A stretch of 64,000 nucleotides of DNA from NCBI RefSeq assembly GCF_001969855.1, contig NZ_MRBL01000017.1:124001-188000 (forward strand), read 5' to 3'. The notes under the pieces are model-generated. The model saw only the letters and a program-made list of their open reading frames with translations, did no database searches and was not told the DNA's origin. A program made the translations under genes and the position numbers. Below are positions 43,043-51,214 of this stretch, piece by piece (positions within the stretch are counted from its first letter, which is position 1; every line of letters starts with the position of its first letter). This DNA is from Bacillus haynesii (GTDB taxonomy: Bacteria > Bacillota > Bacilli > Bacillales > Bacillaceae).

Positions 43043-44365
43043 TCACTCCTGGATGGCTTCCAGCAATAAATCCGCCAGATGAACGGCTCTCACTCGGTCT
43101 GTAAGCCCTGCTCGTTCAATGCCGAGCTTCATTTGCAGCAGACATCCGGGATTAGCCGTAACGATCGTAGCGGCCCGGGTCGCTGCTGCTGCTTCCATTT
43201 TAGTATCGAGAATTTTCATCGACATTTCGGATTCGACAATGTTATAAATGCCAGCTGATCCACAGCAGCTTTCGGCATTTTTCATTTCCTTGAATTCAAT
43301 GCCCTTGATGCTGCGAATAAGGCGTCTCGGCTCAGCAGACGTTTTCATGACATTTCGCAAATGGCACGAATCTTGGTAGGTGACGATTTGCTGCGGCAAT
43401 TCAAGGGATTGCTGATCAAAGTTCAGTTCCAACAGGACGGAAGAAAAGTCTTTTAGTTTCCGTGTGAAAGATGCTGCCCGTTCCCGCCATTCAGAGTCAT
43501 CTTTCAGGAGATGATCATATTCCTTTAAAAATGCTCCGCATCCGCCTGCATTTGTCACAATAAAGTCCGCGTTTGAATCCTCGAATGCCTGAATATTTCG
43601 CTTTGCGAGCAGGATGGCCTCAGACTTTTCGCCGCTGTGTCCGTGGAGGGCGCCGCAGCAGGTCTGCTGTTCGGGAATGATGATCTCGCAGCCGGCCAGC
43701 CGCAACAGCTCGATGGTTGCCGTATTCGTATCTAAAAACAACGTATCCATGAGGCAGCCTGAGAAAAAGGCGGCCCGTTTTTTTCTCTCCCCGATCGCAG
43801 GGAGCAGGTGCGGCCGTTTTTTCAGCTGCTTCATATCGGGAACTTTCGGCAAAACCGCCTCCATTTTCGCGAGATGGTCCGGCAAAAGCCGAAGCAAGCC
43901 CGATTTGCGAATCACGTTTTGCATGCCGGAACGCTGATAAACGCCGAGCATTCCGGTCAGCGCCCTGATTCTGTTTTGGTGGGGGAAAAGCCCTTTGAAT
44001 ACTGCGCGGCGAAGCACTTTAACCGGAAAGGCGTGCTTTTTGTTCTGCTGAATAATATCCCTCGCTTCTTCAAGCAAACGTCCGTAGTTTACGCCTGACG
44101 GACATACAGGTTCACACGCGCGGCAGCCGAGGCAAAGCTCCAGTGACCGTTCGACATCCTCATCAGGCTCGATCGTCCCGTCGACGACCGCTTTCATGAG
44201 CGCGATGCGTCCGCGCGGTGAATGGCTTTCTTGAAAACCGGATTCGATGTAGGTGGGGCATGACGGCAGACAAAAGCCGCAGCGCATGCAATTCAGCAGC
44301 TCTTCCTCATTCATTCGTTGTTTAAACTGCTGTTCAATGACCTTTCTTTCGTTAGCTGTCGTCAT
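43043..44365 (-). CDS. glcF: Glycolate oxidase iron-sulphur subunit
   Basis: 440 residues. Two [4Fe-4S] ferredoxin motifs near the N-terminus, CMRCGFCLPSCP and CLGCRACEPVCP, then two CCG domains (QTCCGALHGHSG and ESCCGSAG) as in GlcF and LutA. The start overlaps the glcD stop by four bases (ATGA), so the subunits are coupled. In B. subtilis the pair is ysfC-ysfD. It accepts electrons from the flavoprotein and passes them to the quinone pool. Confidence 0.9.
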   Translation of the reverse strand: MTTANERKVIEQQFKQRMNEEELLNCMRCGFCLPSCPTYIESGFQESHSPRGRIALMKAVVDGTIEPDEDVERSLELCLGCRACEPVCPSGVNYGRLLEEARDIIQQNKKHAFPVKVLRRAVFKGLFPHQNRIRALTGMLGVYQRSGMQNVIRKSGLLRLLPDHLAKMEAVLPKVPDMKQLKKRPHLLPAIGERKKRAAFFSGCLMDTLFLDTNTATIELLRLAGCEIIIPEQQTCCGALHGHSGEKSEAILLAKRNIQAFEDSNADFIVTNAGGCGAFLKEYDHLLKDDSEWRERAASFTRKLKDFSSVLLELNFDQQSLELPQQIVTYQDSCHLRNVMKTSAEPRRLIRSIKGIEFKEMKNAESCCGSAGIYNIVESEMSMKILDTKMEAAAATRAATIVTANPGCLLQMKLGIERAGLTDRVRAVHLADLLLEAIQE

Positions 44366-45774
44366 TTTGTCACCACCACCCGCTTGCGGGAGTCCTTCGC
44401 AAATATCTTCCCGGGATTCATGATGCTGTTTGGATCCAGCGCCTGTTTTACCGCCTTCATGGCGGCGATTCCCGCTTTGCCCAGCTTCAGTTCCAAATAG
44501 GGGGCTTTCATTTCGCCGACCCCATGTTCTCCGGTGATTGTTCCTCCCAGTTCAACCGCTTTTTTAAAGATGTCTTCAAAAGCCTGTTCGACCCGTTTCA
44601 TTTCTTCACTGTTTCTGACATCTGTCGTACATGTCGGATGAAGGTTGCCGTCGCCTGCGTGCCCGAATGTACAAATCGATATTTGGTGCTTTTCGGCGAT
44701 CGTATTAATCGCTTTTACCATTTCGGCAATTTCTGAGCGCGGTACCGTGGCATCCTCCAGAATGGTCGTCGGCTTTAAACGGGCTAAAGCTGAAAGTGCG
44801 GTGCGGCGGGCTTCCCGAAGGTTTTCTGCTTCAGATTCTGTTTGTGCAGTTTGAACGGACACAGCATTTCCTTTTTTGCATATTTCTTCAATCACGGCAA
44901 TGTCACGGCGGACTGCTTCTTCGGTGCCGTCCTGTTCGATCAGGAGAACCGCTTTGGCATGGACGGGAAGGCCGATTTTCGCAAAGTCCTCGATCACCTG
45001 AATTGTGGGTTGATCGAGAAATTCGAGCGTCGCCGGAATGATTTTGTGTGCGATGATATTTGAAACAGTTTGGGCTGCAGAGTCGATATCTTGAAAGAGA
45101 GCGAGGACGGTTTTTTTTGTTTCGGGTGCCGGGATGAGTTTTAATGTTGCTTCAGTGATGATGCCGAGCGTTCCTTCAGAACCGACGAACAGACGCGTCA
45201 AATCATAGCCGGCAACGTCTTTGGCGAGCTTGCCGCCGGTGCGGATGATGTCCCCGTTTGCTAGAACGATTTCCAGCGCCATGACATAATCGCGGGTCAC
45301 TCCGTATTTCAAACCGCGGAGGCCGCCTGAGTTTTCGTTGATATTTCCGCCAATTGTCGAGATCTTCATTGAGCTCGGATCGGGCGGATAAAATAATCCC
45401 TTTTCTTCAGCGGCGTGAATTAAATCAAGCGTGATCACGCCAGGCTGAACGGTTATCGTTAAATTTTCTTCATCGATTTCTAAAATTTGATTCATATGCT
45501 TAAACAGGAGGACAATTCCCCCTTCAGTCGGGCATGTGCCGGCACAAAGGTTAGTACCTGAACCTCTCGGCACAATCGGAATGCGGTGCGTGTTGCAGAT
45601 TTTCACGATTTGCGATACTTCTTCTTTGCTGCGCGGGGCAATGACCGCGTCAGGCATTGATTGAAACTGGGGTGTCGCATCATAGGAATAAACGAGCCGT
45701 CCGGCGTTCGAATCGTCATAATTGGCAGAGCCGACAATCTCAATCAGCTGGGATCTCACTTGTGAGGAAATCAT
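44362..45774 (-). CDS. glcD: Glycolate (2-hydroxyacid) oxidase FAD subunit
   Basis: 470-residue FAD-binding (PCMH-type) oxidase of glycolate or D-lactate. FAD motif PRGSGTNLCAGTCPTEGGIV (quoted 20 residues) and VANGDIIRTGG-type block, here VLANGDIIRTGGK; C-terminal domain with STCTFGHAGDGNLHPTC, seen here as FGHAGDGNLHPT, and EHGVGEMK. No separate GlcE is present, as in other Bacillus. A cre-like site lies upstream. ATG at 45774 after AAAGGATG. Confidence 0.9.
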   Translation of the reverse strand: MISSQVRSQLIEIVGSANYDDSNAGRLVYSYDATPQFQSMPDAVIAPRSKEEVSQIVKICNTHRIPIVPRGSGTNLCAGTCPTEGGIVLLFKHMNQILEIDEENLTITVQPGVITLDLIHAAEEKGLFYPPDPSSMKISTIGGNINENSGGLRGLKYGVTRDYVMALEIVLANGDIIRTGGKLAKDVAGYDLTRLFVGSEGTLGIITEATLKLIPAPETKKTVLALFQDIDSAAQTVSNIIAHKIIPATLEFLDQPTIQVIEDFAKIGLPVHAKAVLLIEQDGTEEAVRRDIAVIEEICKKGNAVSVQTAQTESEAENLREARRTALSALARLKPTTILEDATVPRSEIAEMVKAINTIAEKHQISICTFGHAGDGNLHPTCTTDVRNSEEMKRVEQAFEDIFKKAVELGGTITGEHGVGEMKAPYLELKLGKAGIAAMKAVKQALDPNSIMNPGKIFAKDSRKRVVVTK

Positions 45775-45810
45775 GTATGATCACATCCTTTACCAATTAT
45801 TATACAAAAA

Positions 45811-45823
45811 CAAACGCTTTCAA
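45811..45823 (-). promoter_or_regulatory. cre-like site upstream of glcD
   Basis: On the minus strand TTGAAAGCGTTTG fits the CcpA cre pattern in most positions, 37 bp before the glcD start. Catabolite repression of 2-hydroxyacid oxidation is plausible. Confidence 0.45.
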
Positions 45824-45850
45824 AAAATCATTCTTTTAAACTTCCAAAAT

Positions 45851-45887
45851 AAAAAAGAACCCGTTTTCAAAGAAAACGCGGTTCTTT
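45851..45887 (-). terminator. Terminator of the chitobiose PTS operon
   Basis: AAAGAACC-CGTTTTC (45854-45868) pairs with GAAAACG-C-GGTTCTTT (45872-45887), one bulge. On the minus strand the T-run follows, ending the IIB-IIA-IIC-GH4 operon. Confidence 0.9.
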
Positions 45888-45896
45888 GCAAGAGGA

Positions 45897-46199
45897 TCAG
45901 GTTGCAAGGCTGATTGCTTGATTCAGCACTTTTGCTCCATCCATCATTCCATAGGCCATTTGGTCAATGACGGCCACGGGCGTATGATACGGCTCGGCAC
46001 GCTCTGTCATTTGCCCTTTTAAATACCTGACCTGCGGACCAATCAGTATCACATCAATTTCATCCAGATGGCTTGGTAAATCTGCCTCCGCATACGCATT
46101 AATTTCGGCCTTCAATGAACGGCTTTTCGCTTCTTCCCTTATTTTTTTCACCAATATACTCGTAGACATTCCGGCTGAACATACAAGTGCGATCTTCAT
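45897..46199 (-). CDS. PTS IIB component, lactose/cellobiose (chitobiose) type
   Basis: 100 residues from the ATG at 46199, after GGAAGAGGAG; the longer frame to 46421 runs through IIA in another frame and is not real. Phospho-Cys8 lies in CSAGMSTSILV, the family signature. It overlaps the IIA gene by four bases. The genes order IIC-IIA-IIB, GH4 upstream and chitin enzymes nearby suggest N,N'-diacetylchitobiose as a substrate, though cellobiose cannot be ruled out. Confidence 0.9.
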   Translation of the reverse strand: MKIALVCSAGMSTSILVKKIREEAKSRSLKAEINAYAEADLPSHLDEIDVILIGPQVRYLKGQMTERAEPYHTPVAVIDQMAYGMMDGAKVLNQAISLAT

Positions 46200-46528
46200 T
46201 CTCCTCTTCCTTTCCCAAGCTCTTGATATAAATGAATCATTTCTTTCGCCAAATCTTTTACTGTCATGGCTGTCATTAAATGGTCCTGCGCATGGATTAA
46301 TAATAGATTGGGTGAAAGGCCTTCGCCTTGTGCTTCTTTTTGCAGGAGGCGGGTTTGTGCCTGATGCGCTTGGCTCAGCTCCGATTCTGCTTCTTGTATC
46401 TTTTGATACCCTTTTTCGCATTCGTGATGTTTCACAAGCTGTAACGCTTCCATTGCAGAAGAACGCGCATTTCCGGCGTGAAGGATGATTTCAAATGAGA
46501 CCTGTTCCAATTGAAGTGTATCTGCCAT
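46196..46528 (-). CDS. PTS IIA component, lactose/cellobiose (chitobiose) type
   Basis: 110 residues, all helical, with the phospho-histidine in LLLIHAQDHLMTAM and the N-terminal helix EIILHAGNARSSAMEAL. I start at the ATG at 46528, eight bases after AAGGAG; an ATG nine bases earlier is too close to it. The protein takes the phosphoryl group from HPr and hands it to IIB. Confidence 0.9.
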   Translation of the reverse strand: MADTLQLEQVSFEIILHAGNARSSAMEALQLVKHHECEKGYQKIQEAESELSQAHQAQTRLLQKEAQGEGLSPNLLLIHAQDHLMTAMTVKDLAKEMIHLYQELGKGRGE

Positions 46529-46544
46529 AACATTCACTCCTTAT

Positions 46545-47831
46545 TTATTCGTTTTCTGTCTGGTGCAAGGCGGAACGTTCTGCCGCTTTTATAAACGGGA
46601 GGTAGAGAAGGGTGGCCAACACCAGGTTGAAGATTTGCAGAAAGACCCCCCGGACTGATCCCCCGGTGACGAGATATCCGCTGACAATCGGCGGCGTCGT
46701 CCACGGAAGGATCGCCACAGTTTTTGGGACGAGACCGGAAGCCAAAGCGATATATGACGTAATCGTCAAAATTAATGGAATTAAGATAAACGGAATGAAC
46801 ATGATCGGATTTAATACAATAGGAAGGCCGAACAGAACGGGTTCATTGATGTTAAAAAGGCCGGGTGCGAGAGACACCTTTCCTATCGTTTTGTAGTGCT
46901 TCGATTTCACGGCAATTAAAATGCCGGCAAGCAGGGCCAATGTTGTTCCAGATCCCCCCATAAATACGTAAGAATCAAAGAAAGGCTTTGTCACAATATA
47001 CGGCACTTCAAAAGCGCTCATTCCTTGCGAGAATAAGTGTTGATTTTCCTGAATGAGCGGGAGGTAGACGGATTCCATGATCGGCCCCAGGATGTTTGTT
47101 CCATGCAATCCAAAGAACCAGAGTAAATGATTCAAGAAAGTAAAAATTAAGGCTGACCCAACCGTGTTGGAAAGGCCTTGAAGCGGCTCTTGAATCGTGC
47201 TGAAAACAAGCTCATGGATGCTTTGCCCCGAAAAGTGAACGATCAGAGCATTACATAGCCCGGCAGAGGATAAGATGACGGCAGCCGGCAATAGAGCATT
47301 CAAGGATTTTGTGACGCCGTCAGGCACTCCTTCAGGCATTTTGATTTTCAATTTCTCATTTTGGGAAAACAGCCGGAAGACTTCTGTTGACAGCAAAGCC
47401 ACGATTAAGCCGACGAACAGGCCTTGGGCTCCCAGCCAAGTCATTGAGAAGCCAAAGTCTTCAGTGGTCGGCGTAAGCACAGCAAATGCGCCAATCCCGA
47501 TTAATGCGGCAGACAGACCATCTGTGTGATATGACTCGGCCAGCTTGAAGCTGACTGCCGCAACGGCTAAAAGGCTCAACAGAGCAAAAGAGCCATTCCA
47601 TATCGCTCCGCCGACAGCCGTCCATCCCTCGCCGAAAAGACCGGTCATAAAATGTTGAAACGCCGGTATTGGAAAATTATTGACCAGGATGGCGAGGGAA
47701 CCGATGATGATAAGAGGCATAATGGCGATGAATCCGTCGCGTATTGCAATCAGGTGCCTTTGGGAACCGATCCTTCCGGCGATCGGCATGATGTTTGATT
47801 CGATGAATGCCATCATTTTATTTTGTTTCAT
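46545..47831 (-). CDS. PTS IIC component, lactose/cellobiose (chitobiose) type
   Basis: 428-residue permease from the ATG at 47831, after GAGGAGG; the start lies inside the last codons of the GH4 gene, so the two are translationally linked. Ten hydrophobic segments. The family loop is present (GLFNINEPVLFGLPIVLNPI, 20 residues) with its catalytic glutamate in NEP. Membrane channel for a beta-linked disaccharide. Confidence 0.9.
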   Translation of the reverse strand: MKQNKMMAFIESNIMPIAGRIGSQRHLIAIRDGFIAIMPLIIIGSLAILVNNFPIPAFQHFMTGLFGEGWTAVGGAIWNGSFALLSLLAVAAVSFKLAESYHTDGLSAALIGIGAFAVLTPTTEDFGFSMTWLGAQGLFVGLIVALLSTEVFRLFSQNEKLKIKMPEGVPDGVTKSLNALLPAAVILSSAGLCNALIVHFSGQSIHELVFSTIQEPLQGLSNTVGSALIFTFLNHLLWFFGLHGTNILGPIMESVYLPLIQENQHLFSQGMSAFEVPYIVTKPFFDSYVFMGGSGTTLALLAGILIAVKSKHYKTIGKVSLAPGLFNINEPVLFGLPIVLNPIMFIPFILIPLILTITSYIALASGLVPKTVAILPWTTPPIVSGYLVTGGSVRGVFLQIFNLVLATLLYLPFIKAAERSALHQTENE

Positions 47832-49152
47832 GTGCACGGACCTCCTCAAAAAATTGCGGGAGATAACGTTTATGAGCCTCGAGCATTTCGTCCAGTACCT
47901 TTTGAGCTTTGTGATCAGAAGATACCAATGGATTGGTGATCATCGCTGAGTATGCCGTATTGTAATCGCCGGTGACTGCAGCTTCAATCACTAATTGTTC
48001 AAATTTTTTCATCAGGATGATCGGCCCGCTGATGGCATCGGGCAGTTTTCCGACGGTCAGAGGAATCGGTCCGCTTTTTGTAATGACACTGTTGACTTCG
48101 ATCACCGCATCATCGGGAAGGTCTGGTATGCTTCCTTTATTCAGTGTGTTCACGGTCTGAACATCCATTGAATGATGATAAAGCGAGTTCATTAATGAGC
48201 AGGCTGATTCACTATAGTAAGCCCCGCCGCGGCCTTCCAGTTCTTTAGGTTTCTCATGGATCTCGGCGTCTTTGTATTTCTCAAACAGCTGCCGTTCCAC
48301 TTCCATGACGGTTTCTGCGCGCGTCCCTTTGTTATTGTACGCTTCGATATCTTTTGCGAGCGCATCTTCATGTTGATAATAGTACTGATGATACGGGTTC
48401 GGAAGCATGCGTAAAGACCGCAGAAATTGGGGATTCCACGGCAACGCCGCAATATTGGAAGGCGAGTAGCCGAAATGATCATTCAACAGATGCTCAATCG
48501 TCTCTTCCGTCCGGTCGATTCCGTCGATCCATACTCTTTTTCCGAAAACAAAATGGTTGAGGCCCGCGAATTCAATCATGACGCGGCTCACATCCACGCC
48601 GAATATTTCTGCGATGCTATTTTTCATGTTGTAAGGAATATTGCATACCCCGACGACCTTTTGATGAGGTCCGTGCTTCAGCAAAGCTTCCGTCACGATG
48701 CCGGCCGGATTGGTAAAGTTAATCAGCCATGCTTCGGGACAAATCTCTTTGATATCGCGAGCGATATCCAGCATAAAGGGAATGGTGCGCAAAGCTTTAA
48801 ACATGCCGCCCGCCCCGTTTGTTTCCTGGCCGATCAAGCCGTGGCTGAGCGGGATTTTTTCGTCTAAAGCTCTCGCCTTCAGTCCGCCGACTCTGATTTG
48901 AACCGTGACGAAGTCGGCGCCCTTTAATGCTTTTGCCCGATCTATTGTATGGCTCAGTTCGATGGGAACCCCCGCATGTCTGATCATTCGCTTCGCAAGC
49001 TCTGAGACGATGCGAAGTTTTTCTTTGCCCTCCTCGATATCAACAAGTACAATCTCATTCACCGGAAATTGATGATGCCGTTTGATGATGCCTTCAATGA
49101 TTTCTGGTGTGTAGCTGGATCCTCCGCCTATAACAACTACTTTCAGCGCCAT
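47818..49152 (-). CDS. GH4 6-phospho-beta-glycosidase (LicH/ChbF type)
   Basis: 444 residues from the ATG at 49152, after AAGGAGGGGG; a frame to 49194 lacks a ribosome binding site. NAD-binding start VVVIGGGSSYTPEI, catalytic block NFTNPAGIVTEA, GVCNIPYNMK with the Mn-binding Cys, and GLNHF. GH4 enzymes cleave phosphorylated beta-disaccharides by a redox mechanism with NAD and Mn. It leads the PTS operon. In this setting chitobiose-6-phosphate, after ChbG deacetylation, is a likely substrate; cellobiose-6-phosphate is the alternative. Confidence 0.9.
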   Translation of the reverse strand: MALKVVVIGGGSSYTPEIIEGIIKRHHQFPVNEIVLVDIEEGKEKLRIVSELAKRMIRHAGVPIELSHTIDRAKALKGADFVTVQIRVGGLKARALDEKIPLSHGLIGQETNGAGGMFKALRTIPFMLDIARDIKEICPEAWLINFTNPAGIVTEALLKHGPHQKVVGVCNIPYNMKNSIAEIFGVDVSRVMIEFAGLNHFVFGKRVWIDGIDRTEETIEHLLNDHFGYSPSNIAALPWNPQFLRSLRMLPNPYHQYYYQHEDALAKDIEAYNNKGTRAETVMEVERQLFEKYKDAEIHEKPKELEGRGGAYYSESACSLMNSLYHHSMDVQTVNTLNKGSIPDLPDDAVIEVNSVITKSGPIPLTVGKLPDAISGPIILMKKFEQLVIEAAVTGDYNTAYSAMITNPLVSSDHKAQKVLDEMLEAHKRYLPQFFEEVRAHETK

Positions 49153-49178
49153 AATCCCCCTCCTTAACTCTCTTTTTA

Positions 49179-49192
49179 TGAAAGCGCTTAAC
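49179..49192 (-). promoter_or_regulatory. cre site at the PTS operon promoter
   Basis: TGAAAGCGCTTAAC on the plus strand (minus: GTTAAGCGCTTTCA) is a close cre match just upstream of the GH4 gene, so the operon should be CcpA repressed on glucose. Confidence 0.65.
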
Positions 49193-49209
49193 ACATTTGA
49201 AACTTAACA

Positions 49210-49250
49210 TGTTATAACAAATTTGTCCATACATATTTGTTATAACAAAT
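49210..49250. promoter_or_regulatory. Twin GntR operators between the divergent PTS and regulator genes
   Basis: TGTTATAACA occurs twice, at 49210-49219 and 49238-49247, centres 28 bp apart. The second extends to the perfect 16-bp palindrome ATTTGTTATAACAAAT (49235-49250). They are in the divergent control region of the GH4/PTS operon and the GntR gene, where an autoregulating repressor should bind. Confidence 0.75.
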
Positions 49251-49314
49251 TGTTTTTTTGGGGAACTTTTTATGTTATTCTATAATTACGAACTCACCCC
49301 AAAGGAGAAAATGT

Positions 49315-50043
49315 ATGGCGAAACAACCACAGCTCCACAGTCAAATTAAACAAGATATTGTAGATAAGATTGAAAGCGGTTATTATCCGCCGGGCAGCCT
49401 GTTGCCGACGGAGTCCGAGTTTTGCAAAATGTATGATGTCAGCCGGACGACGCTGCGGACCGCATTGAATCATTTGCTTATGGAAGGGGCTATTTACCGA
49501 AAGCAGGGAAAAGGGACATTTGTCGCCAAAGGAAAAGTAAAGCAGATCTTAAGCTCCAGCAGCCTCCGCTATGCAGAACAATTAAAGGCTCAAGGCTTTA
49601 AACCGAAAATCAAAGTTGTTGATTTGCAAAAAATAAAGCCGTCCGAAAAAGTCCAAACCCGCCTCGGAATCGATGCTGAACAATTGGTCTATCAAGTAAA
49701 AAGAATCCGCTATGCAGACGATGAAGAAATTCAGTTTGAAACAGCCTATATCAGAACGGATCTTGTCCCCGAAGTAACGGAAGAAATGGCGAATATCTCA
49801 CTTTACCAGTGCATCAGCGGGCAAGGAAACAACATTAAAAGAACAGAAGAACAAATCAAAATTGTGATTTCTGATGAGGAGATCGCACAACATTTAAATA
49901 TTACACAAGGCACACCTTGCTTCCAGATATCGACGCAAACATTTTTGGCGTCTGAAGAAGTCGTCGAGTACTCTATGGCCTATTTTCGGGGTGACCGTGT
50001 TGAGTTCTTCATTGAACGTGATTATGGACAAAGGGGGAAATGA
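49315..50043 (+). CDS. GntR/HutC-family regulator of the chitobiose PTS locus
   Basis: 242 residues from the ATG at 49315 (AAAGGAG upstream). GntR winged helix (about 8-75) with LPTESEFCKMYDVSRTTLRTAL and the wing KQGKGTFVA; C-terminal UTRA domain (about 95-235) ending SMAYFRGDRVEFFIERDY, which binds a phosphosugar. Related to NagR/YvoA-type sugar regulators. Twin palindromes upstream are its probable operators. It is followed by a ChbG-like gene five bases downstream. The inducer may be a phosphorylated chitobiose, but cello-type sugars fit too. Confidence 0.87.
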   Translation: MAKQPQLHSQIKQDIVDKIESGYYPPGSLLPTESEFCKMYDVSRTTLRTALNHLLMEGAIYRKQGKGTFVAKGKVKQILSSSSLRYAEQLKAQGFKPKIKVVDLQKIKPSEKVQTRLGIDAEQLVYQVKRIRYADDEEIQFETAYIRTDLVPEVTEEMANISLYQCISGQGNNIKRTEEQIKIVISDEEIAQHLNITQGTPCFQISTQTFLASEEVVEYSMAYFRGDRVEFFIERDYGQRGK

Positions 50044-50047
50044 AAGG

Positions 50048-50782
50048 GTGAAATCTCTAATCATAAATGCGGATGATTTTGGATTTTCAAGGGGAGTCAA
50101 CCTTGGAATCATTGAAGCTTTCCAGCGCGGGGTGCTCACATCGACTACGCTTATGGTTAATATGCAAGAAGCGGAGCATGCCGTTGAACTCGCACGGCAA
50201 AATCGTGAACTCGGAGTCGGTGTCCACTTGACATTGACGGCCGGGCGTCCGATTCTTGGCGGACTGCATACGATAACAGATGAAGAAGGGAATTTTCGCA
50301 AGCTTTTGAACTACCAGGGTTTCTTTGACATTGACCTTGAGGAAGTATATCGAGAGTGGAAAGCGCAAATAGAGAAAGCTTTGTCCTGCGGTTTAAATCC
50401 GACACATATCGACAGCCATCATCATATTCATACATACGGAAATCTCCCTGAGGTGTTTGTGGAGCTTGCGAAAGAGTATGACCTGCCTTGCAGAAAGGTC
50501 AATCAAGACCAGCCTTCACTATGGAAGGGTGTAAGAGCGAACGATGCTTTTGAGCTGAAAGTCGACCGATTGAAGGATCTATCGAGCTTCTTGACTGATT
50601 ATCAAGACGCAGCAGTGATTGAAGTGATGTGCCATCCGGCTTACGTCGATAAATGTCTGCTTGAAAAATCGTCCTTCCATTATCCTCGGGCATATGAACT
50701 TTCACTACTGACGGAACCTTCTCTCAAAGCGGCTTTGCAACAATGTCCGGATATTCGCCTCACGTCTTACGCCTGTCTATGA
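50048..50782 (+). CDS. chbG: ChbG/YdjC-family carbohydrate deacetylase
   Basis: 244 residues, GTG start at 50048. Metal and catalytic motifs of the YdjC/ChbG family: NADDFGFS near the N-terminus, HLTLTAG and THIDSHHHIH in the middle. In E. coli ChbG removes one acetyl group from chitobiose-6-phosphate and chitotriose-6-phosphate, a step needed before phospho-glycosidase cleavage. Its cotranscription with the GntR gene, divergent to the PTS/GH4 operon, argues that this locus handles chitin oligosaccharides. Family assignment is firm; the substrate is inferred. Confidence 0.87.
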   Translation: MKSLIINADDFGFSRGVNLGIIEAFQRGVLTSTTLMVNMQEAEHAVELARQNRELGVGVHLTLTAGRPILGGLHTITDEEGNFRKLLNYQGFFDIDLEEVYREWKAQIEKALSCGLNPTHIDSHHHIHTYGNLPEVFVELAKEYDLPCRKVNQDQPSLWKGVRANDAFELKVDRLKDLSSFLTDYQDAAVIEVMCHPAYVDKCLLEKSSFHYPRAYELSLLTEPSLKAALQQCPDIRLTSYACL

Positions 50783-51205
50783 AAGAGGCGCCGCTTCTAT
50801 TCCTTGGCTTTTCGCCTGCAAATAAGATTTGAAATGGGTAGAAAGCGGCGGTTGTTTAATCAATTTTTCTTTATGTTTACAGTTCAGAAAATTCTGATTA
50901 ATATAGATTTGTCATTACAAATTTTATGAGCCCTTCCCTATTAAAAAGTCTTCTTTTATACGTAAATGTATAGACATCTATACGTGTTTCACCCTCTGTA
51001 CAACCAGCTCTTTCAAACGAACACGCCGACATTTTCATGAAATCATGATGTCAAGCTCACTTATGTAAGCGTTTTCCCTTGTTGGCTTCAGCGTATCTGC
51101 AGCGCTATTAGATGACAAGGAAAAATATAAAACCAGCAAAAAAGGCGGTGAAGAAAAAGAGAGTTCTAGTTTCATGGCTTGCGAAAAAAATTGCATGAAA
51201 AGGAG
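50783..51205 (+). promoter_or_regulatory. Control region upstream of chiA
   Basis: No gene in about 420 bp. It holds an inverted repeat CGCCGCTT...AAGCGGCG (about 50788-50850) that may end the chbG transcript, a perfect palindrome GTATAGACATCTATAC (50968-50983) reminiscent of NagR/DasR-type sites, and a cre-like TGTAAGCGTTTTCC (51064-51077). Together they suggest GlcNAc-responsive and CcpA control of the chitinase genes. Functions are inferred. Confidence 0.5.
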
Positions 51206-51214
51206 ATGAACATC

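Noticed and set aside
45897..46421. 174-codon frame as the IIB gene
   Set aside because: The first 74 codons lie over IIA in another frame; the true IIB starts at 46199 with a strong ribosome binding site and the CSAGMSTS motif at its N-terminus.
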